Below, in pieces: positions 34,604 to 43,307 of a stretch of DNA of 64,000 nucleotides. Every line of letters begins with the position of its first letter. Positions within the stretch are counted from its first letter, which is position 1. The position numbers were made by a program, and so were the translations under genes. The notes under the pieces were generated by a model. The model ran no database searches and was not told where the DNA came from. It was given only the letters and a program-made list of their open reading frames with translations. Origin of the DNA: Streptomyces xanthii (GTDB lineage: Bacteria > Actinomycetota > Actinomycetes > Streptomycetales > Streptomycetaceae); contig NZ_CP061281.1 of assembly GCF_014621695.1 (NCBI RefSeq), forward strand, positions 4,402,001 through 4,466,000, in the 5' to 3' direction.

Positions 34604-37183
34604 GTGGCGGGGACCCCCGACAGGTCGGAGCAGCAGACGCCGGGCGAGGACCCGCGGCTCGCGGTGGCGCGTTCGCGGGAGAAGCCCGTGGCGCCGGCGG
34701 GCGTGGATCAGGCGACGGCGGTGTTCTCCGTCCGGGACGTGACCGAGGGCTCCGCCGGTTCCGCGGAGACGGAGTCGGCGGAGCCGGACTCGGCCTCCCC
34801 GGCGGAACCCGGGCCGGAAGAGGCGGGTGACGCGCGGCTGCGGGCAGCCGTGGCCGCCTGGGTCTCCTCCGACACGCCTCCGGTCCCGTCGGCCCGGGAG
34901 GAAGCGTCCGAGGCGGCCTCGGAGGACGCGACCGAGGACGCGACCCAGGGCGCGGCTGAGGACGCGGCTGAGGGTGCCTCCGAAGGCGCCTCCGAGGACG
35001 CGCCCGGCGACGCTCCTGAGGACGCGGAGGCCGTGAAGGCGGACGCCGAGGGCGATGAGGAGCCCGAGCCGGCCGATGCCGAGCCCGCGGACGCGAAGGT
35101 GGACGCCGGGGCCGATGACGAGGCCGGGCCGGCGGAGGACGCCGCCCGCACCCCGGAGTCGGAGGCCGACTCGACCGACGACGCGGACGAGGAGCCCGAG
35201 CCGGCCGACGCGGAGCCCGCGGACGCGAAGGTGGACGCCGAGGCCGAGGAGAAGGCCGAGCCGGCCGACGCCGAGCCTGCGGACGCCGAGCCGACGCCTG
35301 ACGCCAAGGCCGAGGACAAGCCTGCCGAGCCCAAGGCCGAGGCCGAGGACAAGTCCGCCGCGCCCAAGCCTGACGCCGAGGCCGAGGACAAGCCTGCCGA
35401 GCCGGAGGCCAAGACCGACGACAAGCCTGCCCTCGATCAGGCCACCGCCGTGTTCAAGGCCGTCGCCCCGACGAAGGGCGAGGCCGAAACCCAGGACAAG
35501 CCTGCCGCGCCGAAGCCTGACGCCAAGGCCGACGCCGAGCCGAAGGCCAAGGCGGAGGACAAGCCCGCCGAGCCCAAGGCCGAGGCCGAGCCCGAGGACG
35601 AGTCCGCCGCGCCGAAGCCGGACGACAAGGCCAAGGCCGACGACAAGCCTGCCGTCGATCAGGCCACCGCCGTGTTCAAGGCCGTCGCCCCGCCGAAGGT
35701 GGACCAGCCGACGACCATGCTGAAGTCGCCGGCCGCCAAGGCCCCCGCGGCGAAGCCCCAGCCGGCCCCCGAGCCCGCATCCGAGCGCACCAGCAAGTTC
35801 GTACCGCTCAAGCGGGACGCCCCCGAGCCCGCGCCCGCCCCCGCGCTGGACACCCCCGAGCGCACGACCCAGCAGCCGCTTCCCCCGAAGCCCCCGCTGG
35901 ACCTGCTCGCCGAGCTGACGAACACGCCGCCGCCCCCGGAGACCCGCGTCCGCACCGCCGTGCGCCGCGTCAAGATCTGGACCCCGCTGGTCATCCTGCT
36001 GATCGTCGCGTTTGCGATCGTGCAGGTCGTCCGCCCCCTCCCGGCCCCGACCCTGGCGCTCACCGCCCAGGAGACGGTGACGTTCGAGGGCGGCAAGCCC
36101 AGCGTGCCGTGGCCCAGCCAGGGCCAGGCCGCGATGGACGTCAACGGCATCGGCACGTTCGGCACCTCCGGCGACCAGAAGCCCGTACCGATCGCCAGCA
36201 TCGCCAAGGTCATGACGGTCTACCTGATCCTGCGCGACCACCCGATCAAGTCGGCCGAGGACAGCCCGAAGATCCCCGTCGACGCCGCCGCGCAGAAGCA
36301 CTACGAGACCGGCAAGGCGGAGAACGAGTCGGTGGTCAAGGTCACCGAGGGCCAGAAGATCTCCGAGTACGAGGCGCTGCAGGCGGTCATGCTGCCGTCC
36401 GCCAACAACATCGCGAAGCTGCTCGCCCGCTGGGACACCGGCAGCTCCTCCGAGGACGCGTTCGTCGAGAAGATGAACAAGACCGCGAAGGAGCTGGGGA
36501 TGAAGAACACCCACTACACGGACCCCAGCGGCCTGGACAAGACGACCGTCTCGACCGCCGAGGACCTGGTGAAGCTGGGCCGCGCCGCGATGGAGAACGC
36601 GACGTTCCGTGAGATCGCCCGCCAGCCCAGCTACATGGACCTCAACGGCGACAAGCAGAACAACTTCTTCGGCCTGGTCCCGACCGTCGCGATCGGCATC
36701 AAGACCGGTACGACCACCGCGGCCGGCGGCAACATCCTGTTCGCCGCGGAGAAGGAGGTCGACGGCAAGCGCCAGGTGATCATCGGCGCCGCCCTCGGCC
36801 AGTTCGGCAAGCCCGGCGTGGCCAACATCGACGAGGTCACCGGCGTGGTCCGCGGCCTCATCGAGTCCGGCCAGGAGGCGCTGACCGCCAAGAAGATCGT
36901 CAAGAAGGGCGACGTGGTCGGCCAGGTCGACGACGGCCTCGGCGGCACGACCCCGGTCGTCGCGACGAAGGACGTCTCCGCGGTCGGCTGGTCCGGACTG
37001 ACGGTCAAGCTGCGGCTCGACGCGGAGAAGGGCAAGGAGATCCCGCACGCGGCGAAGGCCGGCACGGTGGTCGGCGTGCTCAGCGTCGGCGACGGCAAGA
37101 ACGACGCCGTCGAGGTCCCGGTCGCCCTCCAGAGCGACCTGACCGAGCCGGGCTTCGGCGCGAAGATCAAGCGCGTCTCCTAG
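34604..37183 (+). CDS. D-alanyl-D-alanine carboxypeptidase with long acidic N-tail
   Basis: The 859-residue protein starts at GTG 34604 after GAGGAGG. Residues 1-455 are a disordered cytoplasmic tail of Ala/Glu/Asp/Lys/Pro with internal duplications and three copies of DQATAVF (the first near residue 30), plus DQPTTML and TSKFVPL. One transmembrane helix (about 457-477) leads to an external peptidase S11 domain with Ser532-x-x-Lys535 (SIAK), SAN at about 599-601 and KTG at 700-702, followed by a C-terminal beta domain. It trims the terminal D-Ala of peptidoglycan stem peptides. The S. coelicolor protein SCO4439 is a likely ortholog, with a reported role in spore wall maturation (memory). The SigE-like promoter fits envelope-stress control. 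Confidence 0.95.
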   Translation: MAGTPDRSEQQTPGEDPRLAVARSREKPVAPAGVDQATAVFSVRDVTEGSAGSAETESAEPDSASPAEPGPEEAGDARLRAAVAAWVSSDTPPVPSAREEASEAASEDATEDATQGAAEDAAEGASEGASEDAPGDAPEDAEAVKADAEGDEEPEPADAEPADAKVDAGADDEAGPAEDAARTPESEADSTDDADEEPEPADAEPADAKVDAEAEEKAEPADAEPADAEPTPDAKAEDKPAEPKAEAEDKSAAPKPDAEAEDKPAEPEAKTDDKPALDQATAVFKAVAPTKGEAETQDKPAAPKPDAKADAEPKAKAEDKPAEPKAEAEPEDESAAPKPDDKAKADDKPAVDQATAVFKAVAPPKVDQPTTMLKSPAAKAPAAKPQPAPEPASERTSKFVPLKRDAPEPAPAPALDTPERTTQQPLPPKPPLDLLAELTNTPPPPETRVRTAVRRVKIWTPLVILLIVAFAIVQVVRPLPAPTLALTAQETVTFEGGKPSVPWPSQGQAAMDVNGIGTFGTSGDQKPVPIASIAKVMTVYLILRDHPIKSAEDSPKIPVDAAAQKHYETGKAENESVVKVTEGQKISEYEALQAVMLPSANNIAKLLARWDTGSSSEDAFVEKMNKTAKELGMKNTHYTDPSGLDKTTVSTAEDLVKLGRAAMENATFREIARQPSYMDLNGDKQNNFFGLVPTVAIGIKTGTTTAAGGNILFAAEKEVDGKRQVIIGAALGQFGKPGVANIDEVTGVVRGLIESGQEALTAKKIVKKGDVVGQVDDGLGGTTPVVATKDVSAVGWSGLTVKLRLDAEKGKEIPHAAKAGTVVGVLSVGDGKNDAVEVPVALQSDLTEPGFGAKIKRVS

Positions 37184-37225
37184 GCGCGCGGGTGCCTCCC
37201 GGCCCGGGAGGCGGGAACGGCACCG

Positions 37226-37258
37226 GAAGGCCGGGCGCGCGCGTCGCGCCCGGCCTTC
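37226..37258 (+). terminator. Hairpin terminator after the carboxypeptidase gene
   Basis: GAAGGCCGGGCGCG (37226-37239) pairs perfectly with CGCGCCCGGCCTTC (37245-37258) across a 5-nt loop. A smaller hairpin, GCCTCCCGG/CCGGGAGGC, lies just before it. Confidence 0.85.
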
Positions 37259-37323
37259 TCGGCGCCCGCGCGCAGGCCGCGTGCTAGCGTCGCGAGACCG
37301 GGGCGCGGACGTTCCCTCGGCCG

Positions 37324-39189
37324 GTGGAATCGGTGACGACGACGGAACGTACGGGAGTGTCAGCAGTGGCCACAGCGGAGCCGACGCGCACCGACGACGA
37401 CCCCGGCACGGACGCGGGCCGCGTCCGAATAGGGCCTCCCGGACCACCGGACACCGGCTCCGCCGTACGCGTCTGGCTGCGCCGGGCCGAGCGGCACCCG
37501 GTGCTGGTCGCCACGGCGGCCGCCGCCGCGCTCCACCTCCTGTGGTTCTTCACGTTCGCGAACAGTGGCGGCGACCTCGCCGCGCAGGACGCCTGGGCCG
37601 AGTTCGTCGGCCGGCACCCCGACTCCGCGTACAACCTCGCCTGGTACGGCGGCATGCACCCGGTGTCGTACAGCGTCGTGTCCCCGTACCTGATGTCCGT
37701 GCTCGGTGTGCGGACGACGATGATGATCGCCGGGACCATCTCGGCGGCGCTGCTGACGATGGTCCTCATCCGGACACGGGTCGTCGCGCGCCCGCTGTGG
37801 CCCGCGCTCGCCGGTGTCTTCGCGCTGCTGTGCAACGCGGCGTCGGGCCGCGTCACGTTCGGGCTCGGCATGACGTTCGGCCTCGCCGCGGTCGCCGCCG
37901 TGTTCTGCTGGCCGTACCGCTGGCGCTACCGGCGCTGGGCGAAGGCCGCCGTCGCCGCGCCGCTCGCCGGGATCGCGACGGCCTGCTCGCCGGTCGCCGG
38001 ACTGTTCGTGGGGCTGGTCGCGGTGGCCCTGTTCCTGCAGAAGCGGCGTCCCGGCGCGTACGCGCTCGGGCTCGCGCCGGCCGCCGTGGTCGGGCTCTCG
38101 GCCTGGCTGTTCCCGTTCTCCGGCACCCAGCCGATGTCGTTCGGCTCGGCGCTGCTGCCGCTCGTGTACGGCGTCCTCTGCTTCCTGCTGGTGCCCAAGG
38201 AGTGGGTGACGGTGCGGATCACCTCCGCCGTCTACAGTTTCTCCGTGCTGCTCGTCTGGCTGATCAACTCGCAGATCGGGTCGAACATCACCCGGCTGCC
38301 GATGCTGTTCGCGGGGGTCGCGCTGCTCGCCGCGCTGCCGTTCACCGTGCCGCGCTCGCGCAAGTGGTACGTCATCGTCGTCACGTTCGTGGGCATGAAC
38401 GTGTGGGTCGGCTTCAAGTCCGTCGACGACGTCGTCCACACCACCCCGGCCGCCTCCTGGGCCCGCGAACTGGCCCCGCTCGTCAACGAGCTGCAGGAGG
38501 TCAAGGCCGAGCGAGGCCGCGTCGAGGTCGTCCCGGCCCGCTCGCACCGCGAGGCCTCCGCGCTCGCCCCGTACGTGAACCTGGCGCGCGGCTGGACCCG
38601 GCAGGCCGACATGAAGCGCAACCCGCTCTTCTACGACGACACCCTGAACGCGGCGAACTACCACGACTGGCTCCAGCGCTGGGCCGTGCACTACGTGGTG
38701 CTGCCCAAGGGCGAGCCCGACGGGGACGGCGGCGAGCGCGAGCGGGAGCTGGTGCAGCGCGGCCTGCCGTATCTGCGCCAGGTGTGGGGCGACGCGAACT
38801 GGCAGCTGTTCGCCGTCACCGACCCCACTCCGATGGCGGAGCCGAACGCGGTGGTCGACGCCGCCGAGCAGAGCGAGCTGACCATCGAGGTCACCGAGCC
38901 GGGCCGCATCCTCATCCGCGTCCTGTACTCGCCGTGGCTTTCGGTCGTCGACGAGGACGGCAACAGCCTGGGCAGGCCGCAGGAGACGGAGGCGTCGAAG
39001 CGGGCCCGTGAGCGGGACGACAGCCTGCCGAAGAAGTACACGAACGCGCACGGCTGCCTCATGGAGGCCGAGGAGGACGCCTCCGGCGACCGCTGGACCG
39101 AACTCCTCGCCCCCCGCGCCGGCACCTACCGCCTCGCGGCCCCGGTCAAGATCCCCCGCGGCACCCCGTGCCCGGAGGAACTCCAGTAG
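37324..39189 (+). CDS. Polytopic membrane protein, glycosyltransferase-C-like
   Basis: The 621-residue protein has a charged N-terminal tail (about 1-55), 10-11 membrane helices from HPVLVATAAAAALHLLWFFTF to WYVIVVTFVGMNVWVGF (about 55-365), and a 250-residue C-terminal extracytoplasmic part (WARELAPLVNELQEVKAERGRVEVVPARSHREASALAPYVNLARGWTRQ and after). The layout resembles arabinofuranosyl- or mannosyl-type GT-C enzymes or mis-named MFS proteins, but no clear catalytic motif is seen. The start is uncertain between GTG 37324 and nearby in-frame GTGs (37333). A -10-like TAGCGT lies at 37284. Confidence 0.75.
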   Translation: MESVTTTERTGVSAVATAEPTRTDDDPGTDAGRVRIGPPGPPDTGSAVRVWLRRAERHPVLVATAAAAALHLLWFFTFANSGGDLAAQDAWAEFVGRHPDSAYNLAWYGGMHPVSYSVVSPYLMSVLGVRTTMMIAGTISAALLTMVLIRTRVVARPLWPALAGVFALLCNAASGRVTFGLGMTFGLAAVAAVFCWPYRWRYRRWAKAAVAAPLAGIATACSPVAGLFVGLVAVALFLQKRRPGAYALGLAPAAVVGLSAWLFPFSGTQPMSFGSALLPLVYGVLCFLLVPKEWVTVRITSAVYSFSVLLVWLINSQIGSNITRLPMLFAGVALLAALPFTVPRSRKWYVIVVTFVGMNVWVGFKSVDDVVHTTPAASWARELAPLVNELQEVKAERGRVEVVPARSHREASALAPYVNLARGWTRQADMKRNPLFYDDTLNAANYHDWLQRWAVHYVVLPKGEPDGDGGERERELVQRGLPYLRQVWGDANWQLFAVTDPTPMAEPNAVVDAAEQSELTIEVTEPGRILIRVLYSPWLSVVDEDGNSLGRPQETEASKRARERDDSLPKKYTNAHGCLMEAEEDASGDRWTELLAPRAGTYRLAAPVKIPRGTPCPEELQ

Positions 39190-39310
39190 TCACTTCTCGC
39201 GCGTACGGCGTGTGGCGGGCGTCACATGCGGGGGGCTGTCACATCCGTGCGGTGCGGCGGGTCGAGGGGGTGAGGTTCCCGCAGCGGGGGCCCGAACCGA
39301 GGAGTGCCTG

Positions 39311-39658
39311 ATGTCCGTCGCCCATGTCGTCGTCACCGTGTTCGCCGCCGTCCTGGTCGGCTTCTCCGCCGTGTCCGTCTTCACCCGCGCCCCCTGGGTG
39401 GTCAAGCCGATCGCCGACTACGGGATCCCGGCCGGCTGGATGCCGTGGCTGGGCACCGCCAAGGCCGCCGGCGCGCTGGGCCTCCTCGCCGGGCTCGCCG
39501 TGCCGGTGCTCGGCACGGCCGCCGCGATCGGGCTGATCCTCTACTTCACCGGGGCCGTGATCGCGGTGGCGCGGGCCCGCTGGTTCTCGCACCTGGCGTT
39601 CCCGCTCGTGTACGCGGCCCCGGTGGTCGCGGCACTGGTCCTCGCCCAGGCCGCCTAG
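39311..39658 (+). CDS. DoxX-like small membrane protein
   Basis: The 115-residue protein has four hydrophobic segments (VVVTVFAAVLVGFSAVSVF, WLGTAKAAGALGLLAGLAVPVLG, AAIGLILYFTGAVIAVARA, PLVYAAPVVAALVLAQA), the DoxX-like pattern. The ATG at 39311 follows GAGGAG. Its TAG stop shares a CTAG tetranucleotide with the stop of the convergent GNAT gene. Confidence 0.85.
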   Translation: MSVAHVVVTVFAAVLVGFSAVSVFTRAPWVVKPIADYGIPAGWMPWLGTAKAAGALGLLAGLAVPVLGTAAAIGLILYFTGAVIAVARARWFSHLAFPLVYAAPVVAALVLAQAA

Positions 39659-40263
39659 GCGGGGCCCGGGTGGCTCCGGGCCCGCGTGTCCTGGATGCGG
39701 ACGTGGACGTGCATGTCGTGCCAGCCGTCGGTGTGCAGGGCGGAGCTGCGCCGGGTGCCCTCCAGCGCGTAGCCGGCCTTCTCGGCGACCCGGCAGGACG
39801 GCTCGTTGCGGGTGGAGTGCTCGAGGTCGATGCGGTGGAAGCCGGCCGCCAGGGCCCAGTCCGTCAGTGTGATCAGGGTCTTGGGGGCGGCTCCCTGGCC
39901 GCGGGCCTCGGGCAGCATCCAGTAGCCGATCTCCGCGACGCCCTCCACGAGGTCCATCGTGCGCAGCGCCATCCGGCCGAGCGGGGCGCCGTCGGAGGCC
40001 CGCGCGACGATCCACTGCGCGGCGGTCTCCTCCCGCCAGCCGCGCAGGACGTCCTCGATCCATTCGAGCGCCTCGTCGCGGGAGTCCATCGTGCGGGCGT
40101 GCCAGAACTGGAGCGCGGGGTCCTGGAACGCGGCGTGGACGGCGTCCGCGTCGGACGGCGCGGCGGGGCGGAGCAGGAGGGTGCCGTCGGCGGTGGGCAG
40201 GGTCGGCTGCGGGACGGAGGAGAAGGTGCCGGGCTTGATCGTGTTCACGAGAGCTGAGGGCAT
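39655..40263 (-). CDS. GNAT family N-acetyltransferase
   Basis: The 202-residue RimJ/RimL-type acetyltransferase reads LLLRPAAPSDADAVHAAFQDPAL, EIGYWMLPEARGQGAAPKTLITLTDWALAAGFHRIDLEHSTRNEPSCRVAEKAGYALEG, giving the acetyl-CoA loop (RGQGAA) and the C-terminal ASxRVxEKxGF-like motif. It probably acetylates a protein N-terminus or a small amine. The ATG at 40263 lacks a strong ribosome site; in-frame sequence upstream is antisense shadow of the kinase gene. Confidence 0.9.
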   Translation of the reverse strand: MPSALVNTIKPGTFSSVPQPTLPTADGTLLLRPAAPSDADAVHAAFQDPALQFWHARTMDSRDEALEWIEDVLRGWREETAAQWIVARASDGAPLGRMALRTMDLVEGVAEIGYWMLPEARGQGAAPKTLITLTDWALAAGFHRIDLEHSTRNEPSCRVAEKAGYALEGTRRSSALHTDGWHDMHVHVRIQDTRARSHPGPA

Positions 40264-40342
40264 GCCCGCATGATGGCGACTCCGCCGCCCGACCGCACCC
40301 GAGATTTGCCACCCACCTGCTCTGACCTGTACTGATCGTGCG

Positions 40343-40385
40343 TGTTGCGGCATGTGCACGCCTGTTGCGCGAGGATTGCTACGGT
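40343..40385 (+). promoter_or_regulatory. Direct TGTTGCG repeats upstream of the KDG kinase
   Basis: TGTTGCG occurs at 40343-40349 and 40363-40369, exactly 20 bp apart (two helical turns), with a -10-like TACGGT at 40380-40385. This is a candidate operator for the IclR regulator encoded two genes downstream. Confidence 0.35.
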
Positions 40386-40425
40386 CGGCCGGACCGGACG
40401 GAGCGCTACGAGGAAGGGGCCGTCC

Positions 40426-41373
40426 ATGCACCCGCCCATGCACCCGCACCCACCGGAGGTGCTCTGCGTCGGCGAGACGATGGCGCAGGTGACACCCGTC
40501 GACGGTGGCGGCCTCGAACGCGGCACCACGGCCCGCCTCGCGGTCGCGGGCGCCGAGTCCACCGTCGCCCAGTACCTCGCCGACCTCGGCCACGGGACCG
40601 CCTGGCTGAGCCGGGTCGGCGACGACCCCTTCGGGCGGCGGATCCGCGCGGCCGTCGCGGCGCGCGGCGTCGACGTGACCGGCGTACGCACCGACCCCTC
40701 GGCCCCGACCGGCGTCTACTTCAAGGACCCCGGCCCGGACGGCGCCACCCGCGTCCACTACTACCGCGCGGGCTCGGCCGCCTCCCGGATGACGGCCGCC
40801 GACGCCCGCGCCGTCGACCTCACCGGCGTACGGCTCCTGCACCTGACCGGCATCACCCCGGCCCTGTCCGAGAGCTGCGCCGCGCTCGTGGCGGCGCTCA
40901 TGGACCGGGCGCGGGCGGCCGGAACCCGCATCTCCTTCGACATCAACCACCGCCCCGCGCTGTGGAGTTCACCCGGCACCGCCGCGACGGAGCTGCTCGC
41001 GCTCGCCCGGCGGGCCGACGTCGTCCTGGTCGGCCGCGACGAGGCGGAGACCCTGTGGGGCACGCCCACCGCGCGGGACATCCACGAGCACCTCGCCCTG
41101 CGCGGCATCGTCGTCGTCAAGGACGGCGCGGTCGGAGCCACAGAACTCGCGGGCGAGGCATGCGAGTTCGTGGCCGCTCCGGTCGTGGAGGTCGTCGAGG
41201 CCGTCGGCGCGGGGGACGCGTTCGCCGCGGGCTATCTGAGCGGCCTCCTCCGCGACCTGCCCGCACCCGCCCGTCTCGCCCTCGGCCACCGCCTGGCCGC
41301 CCGTACGCTGAGCAGCGTCGAGGACTACGTACCGGCCACCGGTGCGCGGGCCGCCGGCGCGGAAGGAACGTGA
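40426..41373 (+). CDS. kdgK: PfkB-family 2-keto-3-deoxygluconate kinase
   Basis: The 315-residue ribokinase-fold sugar kinase has CVGETMAQVTPV at the start, AGAESTVAQYLADLGHGTAWLSRVGDDPFGRRI, FDINHRPALW, VGRDEAETLWG, and the anion-hole/base motif VEAVGAGDAFAAGYLSG. Pairing with a KDPG aldolase and IclR regulator points to phosphorylation of 2-keto-3-deoxygluconate (or -galactonate). The ATG at 40426 follows GAGGAAGGGG. The IclR gene begins 4 bp after its stop. Confidence 0.88.
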   Translation: MHPPMHPHPPEVLCVGETMAQVTPVDGGGLERGTTARLAVAGAESTVAQYLADLGHGTAWLSRVGDDPFGRRIRAAVAARGVDVTGVRTDPSAPTGVYFKDPGPDGATRVHYYRAGSAASRMTAADARAVDLTGVRLLHLTGITPALSESCAALVAALMDRARAAGTRISFDINHRPALWSSPGTAATELLALARRADVVLVGRDEAETLWGTPTARDIHEHLALRGIVVVKDGAVGATELAGEACEFVAAPVVEVVEAVGAGDAFAAGYLSGLLRDLPAPARLALGHRLAARTLSSVEDYVPATGARAAGAEGT

Positions 41374-41377
41374 CACC

Positions 41378-42127
41378 GTGTCGCAGACGGTCTCCCGGGC
41401 CATCGACATCCTGGAGTTCGTCGCCCGCGAACCCCGCACCCAGTCGCAGGTCGGCGCGCACCTCGGCGTGCACCGCTCGACCGCGCTGCGGCTCCTGGAG
41501 TCCCTGACCGACGGCGGGCTCGCGCGCCGCCTGCCCGACGGCCGGTACGGGATCGGGCTGCGGCTCGCGGGCCTCGCGCGGCTGGCCGAGGAGCAGTTCG
41601 GGCTGACCGACGTGGCCCGCGAGCACCTGCGCGGCCTCGGCGCCCGCACCGGCCACACCGTGCACCTCGCCGCCCTGGAGGACGACCGGATCGTCTACGC
41701 GGACAAGATCGACCCCGTCGACGGCATCCGCCTCTACGCCGAGATCGGCCGCCCCGTGACCCTGCACACCGCGGGCGTCGCGAAGGCGATCCTCGCGCAC
41801 CTGCCGCCGGAGCGGGCCGCCGCGATCCTCGCCGCGTCCTGCGACTTCGCCCCGCACACCGCGACGACGATCACCGACCCGGCCGCGTACCGCGCGGTGC
41901 TCGACGCGACGCGGGCCCGCGGCTGGGCCGTCGACGACGGCGAGTACGAGGACTACGTCAACTGCCTCGCCGCGCCCCTGCGGGGCAGCGGCGGCGCGGT
42001 CGTCGGCGCCGTCTCCGTCACGGCGCTCAAGGCGCGCGCCGACCTGCCCGCACTGGAGGCCGGCGTCCTGCCGGACCTGCTGTCCACCGCCGCGACGATC
42101 TCCGAGGAGCTGGGATGGCGCCCCTGA
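41378..42127 (+). CDS. IclR family transcriptional regulator
   Basis: The 249-residue protein has an N-terminal winged helix (SQTVSRAIDILEFVAREPRTQSQVGAHLGVHRSTALRLLESLTDGGLARR) and a C-terminal GAF-like effector domain (VHLAALEDDRIVYADKIDP, LHTAGVAKAILAHLP, DDGEYEDYVNCLAAPLRG). The start is the GTG at 41378, with GGAAGGA upstream. It probably senses KDG or a sugar acid and represses its own operon. Confidence 0.92.
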   Translation: MSQTVSRAIDILEFVAREPRTQSQVGAHLGVHRSTALRLLESLTDGGLARRLPDGRYGIGLRLAGLARLAEEQFGLTDVAREHLRGLGARTGHTVHLAALEDDRIVYADKIDPVDGIRLYAEIGRPVTLHTAGVAKAILAHLPPERAAAILAASCDFAPHTATTITDPAAYRAVLDATRARGWAVDDGEYEDYVNCLAAPLRGSGGAVVGAVSVTALKARADLPALEAGVLPDLLSTAATISEELGWRP

Positions 42128-42759
42128 ACCCCGCACCCGTACCTGGGCCCGTGACTTTCGAGGAACTCTTCGCCGGGGTGCCGGTGATGGCGATCCTGCG
42201 CGGGATGCCCGCCGGCCGCACCGTCGAACTCGCCGTCCGCGCCTGGGATCTGGGCATCGAATGCGTCGAGGTGCCGGTGCAGGACGAGGCGGCGGGGCGG
42301 GTGCTCGCCGAGGTCGTCGCGGCAGGCGCCGAGCGCGGCAAGCCGGTCGGCGCGGGCACGGTCACCTCGGCGGAGCGGCTGGCGCGGGCGGTCGCGGCGG
42401 GCGCCGCGTTCACGGTCGCGCCGGGACTCGACGCTCGGGTCGCGCGGGCCAGCGTGGAGGCCGGTCTTCCGCATCTGCCCGGGGTCGCCACCCCCACCGA
42501 CGTCCAGGCCGCGCGGGCCCTCGGCCTCGACTGGCTGAAGGCGTTCCCGGCGAGCGTGCTCGGGACCGGCTGGTTCCGCGCGATGCGGGGCCCGTTCCCC
42601 GAGGTGCCGTTCGTGGCGACCGGCGGCGTCGACGCGGAGAACGCGGCCGCGTACCTGGCCGCCGGGGCGCGGGTCGTCGCCGTCGGCTCCGCGCTGGAGG
42701 ACCCGGAGCAACTGCCCCGGCTCGCCGCGCTGCTGAGTCGCGGACCCCAGCCGAACTGA
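42115..42759 (+). CDS. eda: KDPG aldolase (2-dehydro-3-deoxyphosphogluconate aldolase)
   Basis: The 214-residue class I aldolase contains PVMAILRGMPAGRTVELAVRAWDLGIECVEVPVQDE, a GAGTVTSAERLARAVAAGAAFTVAPGLD segment, and the Schiff-base lysine in WLKAFPASVLG. It splits KDPG to pyruvate and glyceraldehyde-3-phosphate, completing the route begun by the kinase. The ATG at 42115 overlaps the IclR gene by 13 bp after GAGGAGCTGGG; a GTG at 42151 is an alternative start. Confidence 0.92.
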   Translation: MAPLNPAPVPGPVTFEELFAGVPVMAILRGMPAGRTVELAVRAWDLGIECVEVPVQDEAAGRVLAEVVAAGAERGKPVGAGTVTSAERLARAVAAGAAFTVAPGLDARVARASVEAGLPHLPGVATPTDVQAARALGLDWLKAFPASVLGTGWFRAMRGPFPEVPFVATGGVDAENAAAYLAAGARVVAVGSALEDPEQLPRLAALLSRGPQPN

Positions 42760-42806
42760 GTACGAGCGCGCTGTTCCGGCCCGGCCGCGCCCGCGATCCT
42801 GAGGTC

Positions 42807-43226
42807 ATGAGCAGATCCTCTTCCTCCGCCGACCGCCGCCCGGCGCTCGTGTCCCTCGTCGTGGCCGGCTGCGCGGCGGCCGCGTGGGCCGTCTGGCTGG
42901 GCTGGGACCAGACGCGCGACGTGCACCCCGACGGCTCGGTGACGGGCCCGTACGAGGCGTGGCAGGTCGTCGGCCTGGTCCTGACCCTGTTCGTCCCGGC
43001 CTGCTGGGCCACCCTGCGCGGGCACTCCAGGGCCGCCGTGCTCGGCACGACCGCGGGCCTGGCGGTCGCCGCCGGCTACGACTGGTCGGACGACGCGAGC
43101 GGGCTGTTCATGGTCGGCGTGACGATGCTGGTCATGGGGTCGCTGGCCGGTACGGCGCTGATCACCGGGATCGTCAACGCGGTGCACGGCGCCGCACACG
43201 GCTGGGGCCGGCGCGCGGCGCACTGA
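42807..43226 (+). CDS. Small four-helix membrane protein, unknown function
   Basis: The 139-residue protein has hydrophobic segments LVSLVVAGCAAAAWAVWLGW, AWQVVGLVLTLFVPACWATL, AAVLGTTAGLAVAAGY and GLFMVGVTMLVMGSLAGTALITGIV. I recognise no family. The ATG at 42807 follows GAGG; a GATCCT 6 nt before the ATG could alternatively serve as a -10 for a leaderless transcript. Confidence 0.75.
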   Translation: MSRSSSSADRRPALVSLVVAGCAAAAWAVWLGWDQTRDVHPDGSVTGPYEAWQVVGLVLTLFVPACWATLRGHSRAAVLGTTAGLAVAAGYDWSDDASGLFMVGVTMLVMGSLAGTALITGIVNAVHGAAHGWGRRAAH

Positions 43227-43270
43227 GTCCATCGGGGCCGGGCCCGCAGAGGGGTGGCCCGCTGAAGGAC

Positions 43271-43299
43271 GGCCGGGCGCGGAGACTGCGCGCCCGGCC
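43271..43299. terminator. Bidirectional terminator between convergent genes
   Basis: GGCCGGGCGC (43271-43280) pairs with GCGCCCGGCC (43290-43299) across a 9-nt loop, between the stops at 43226 and 43308. Confidence 0.8.
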
Positions 43300-43307
43300 G
43301 CCGTCAC

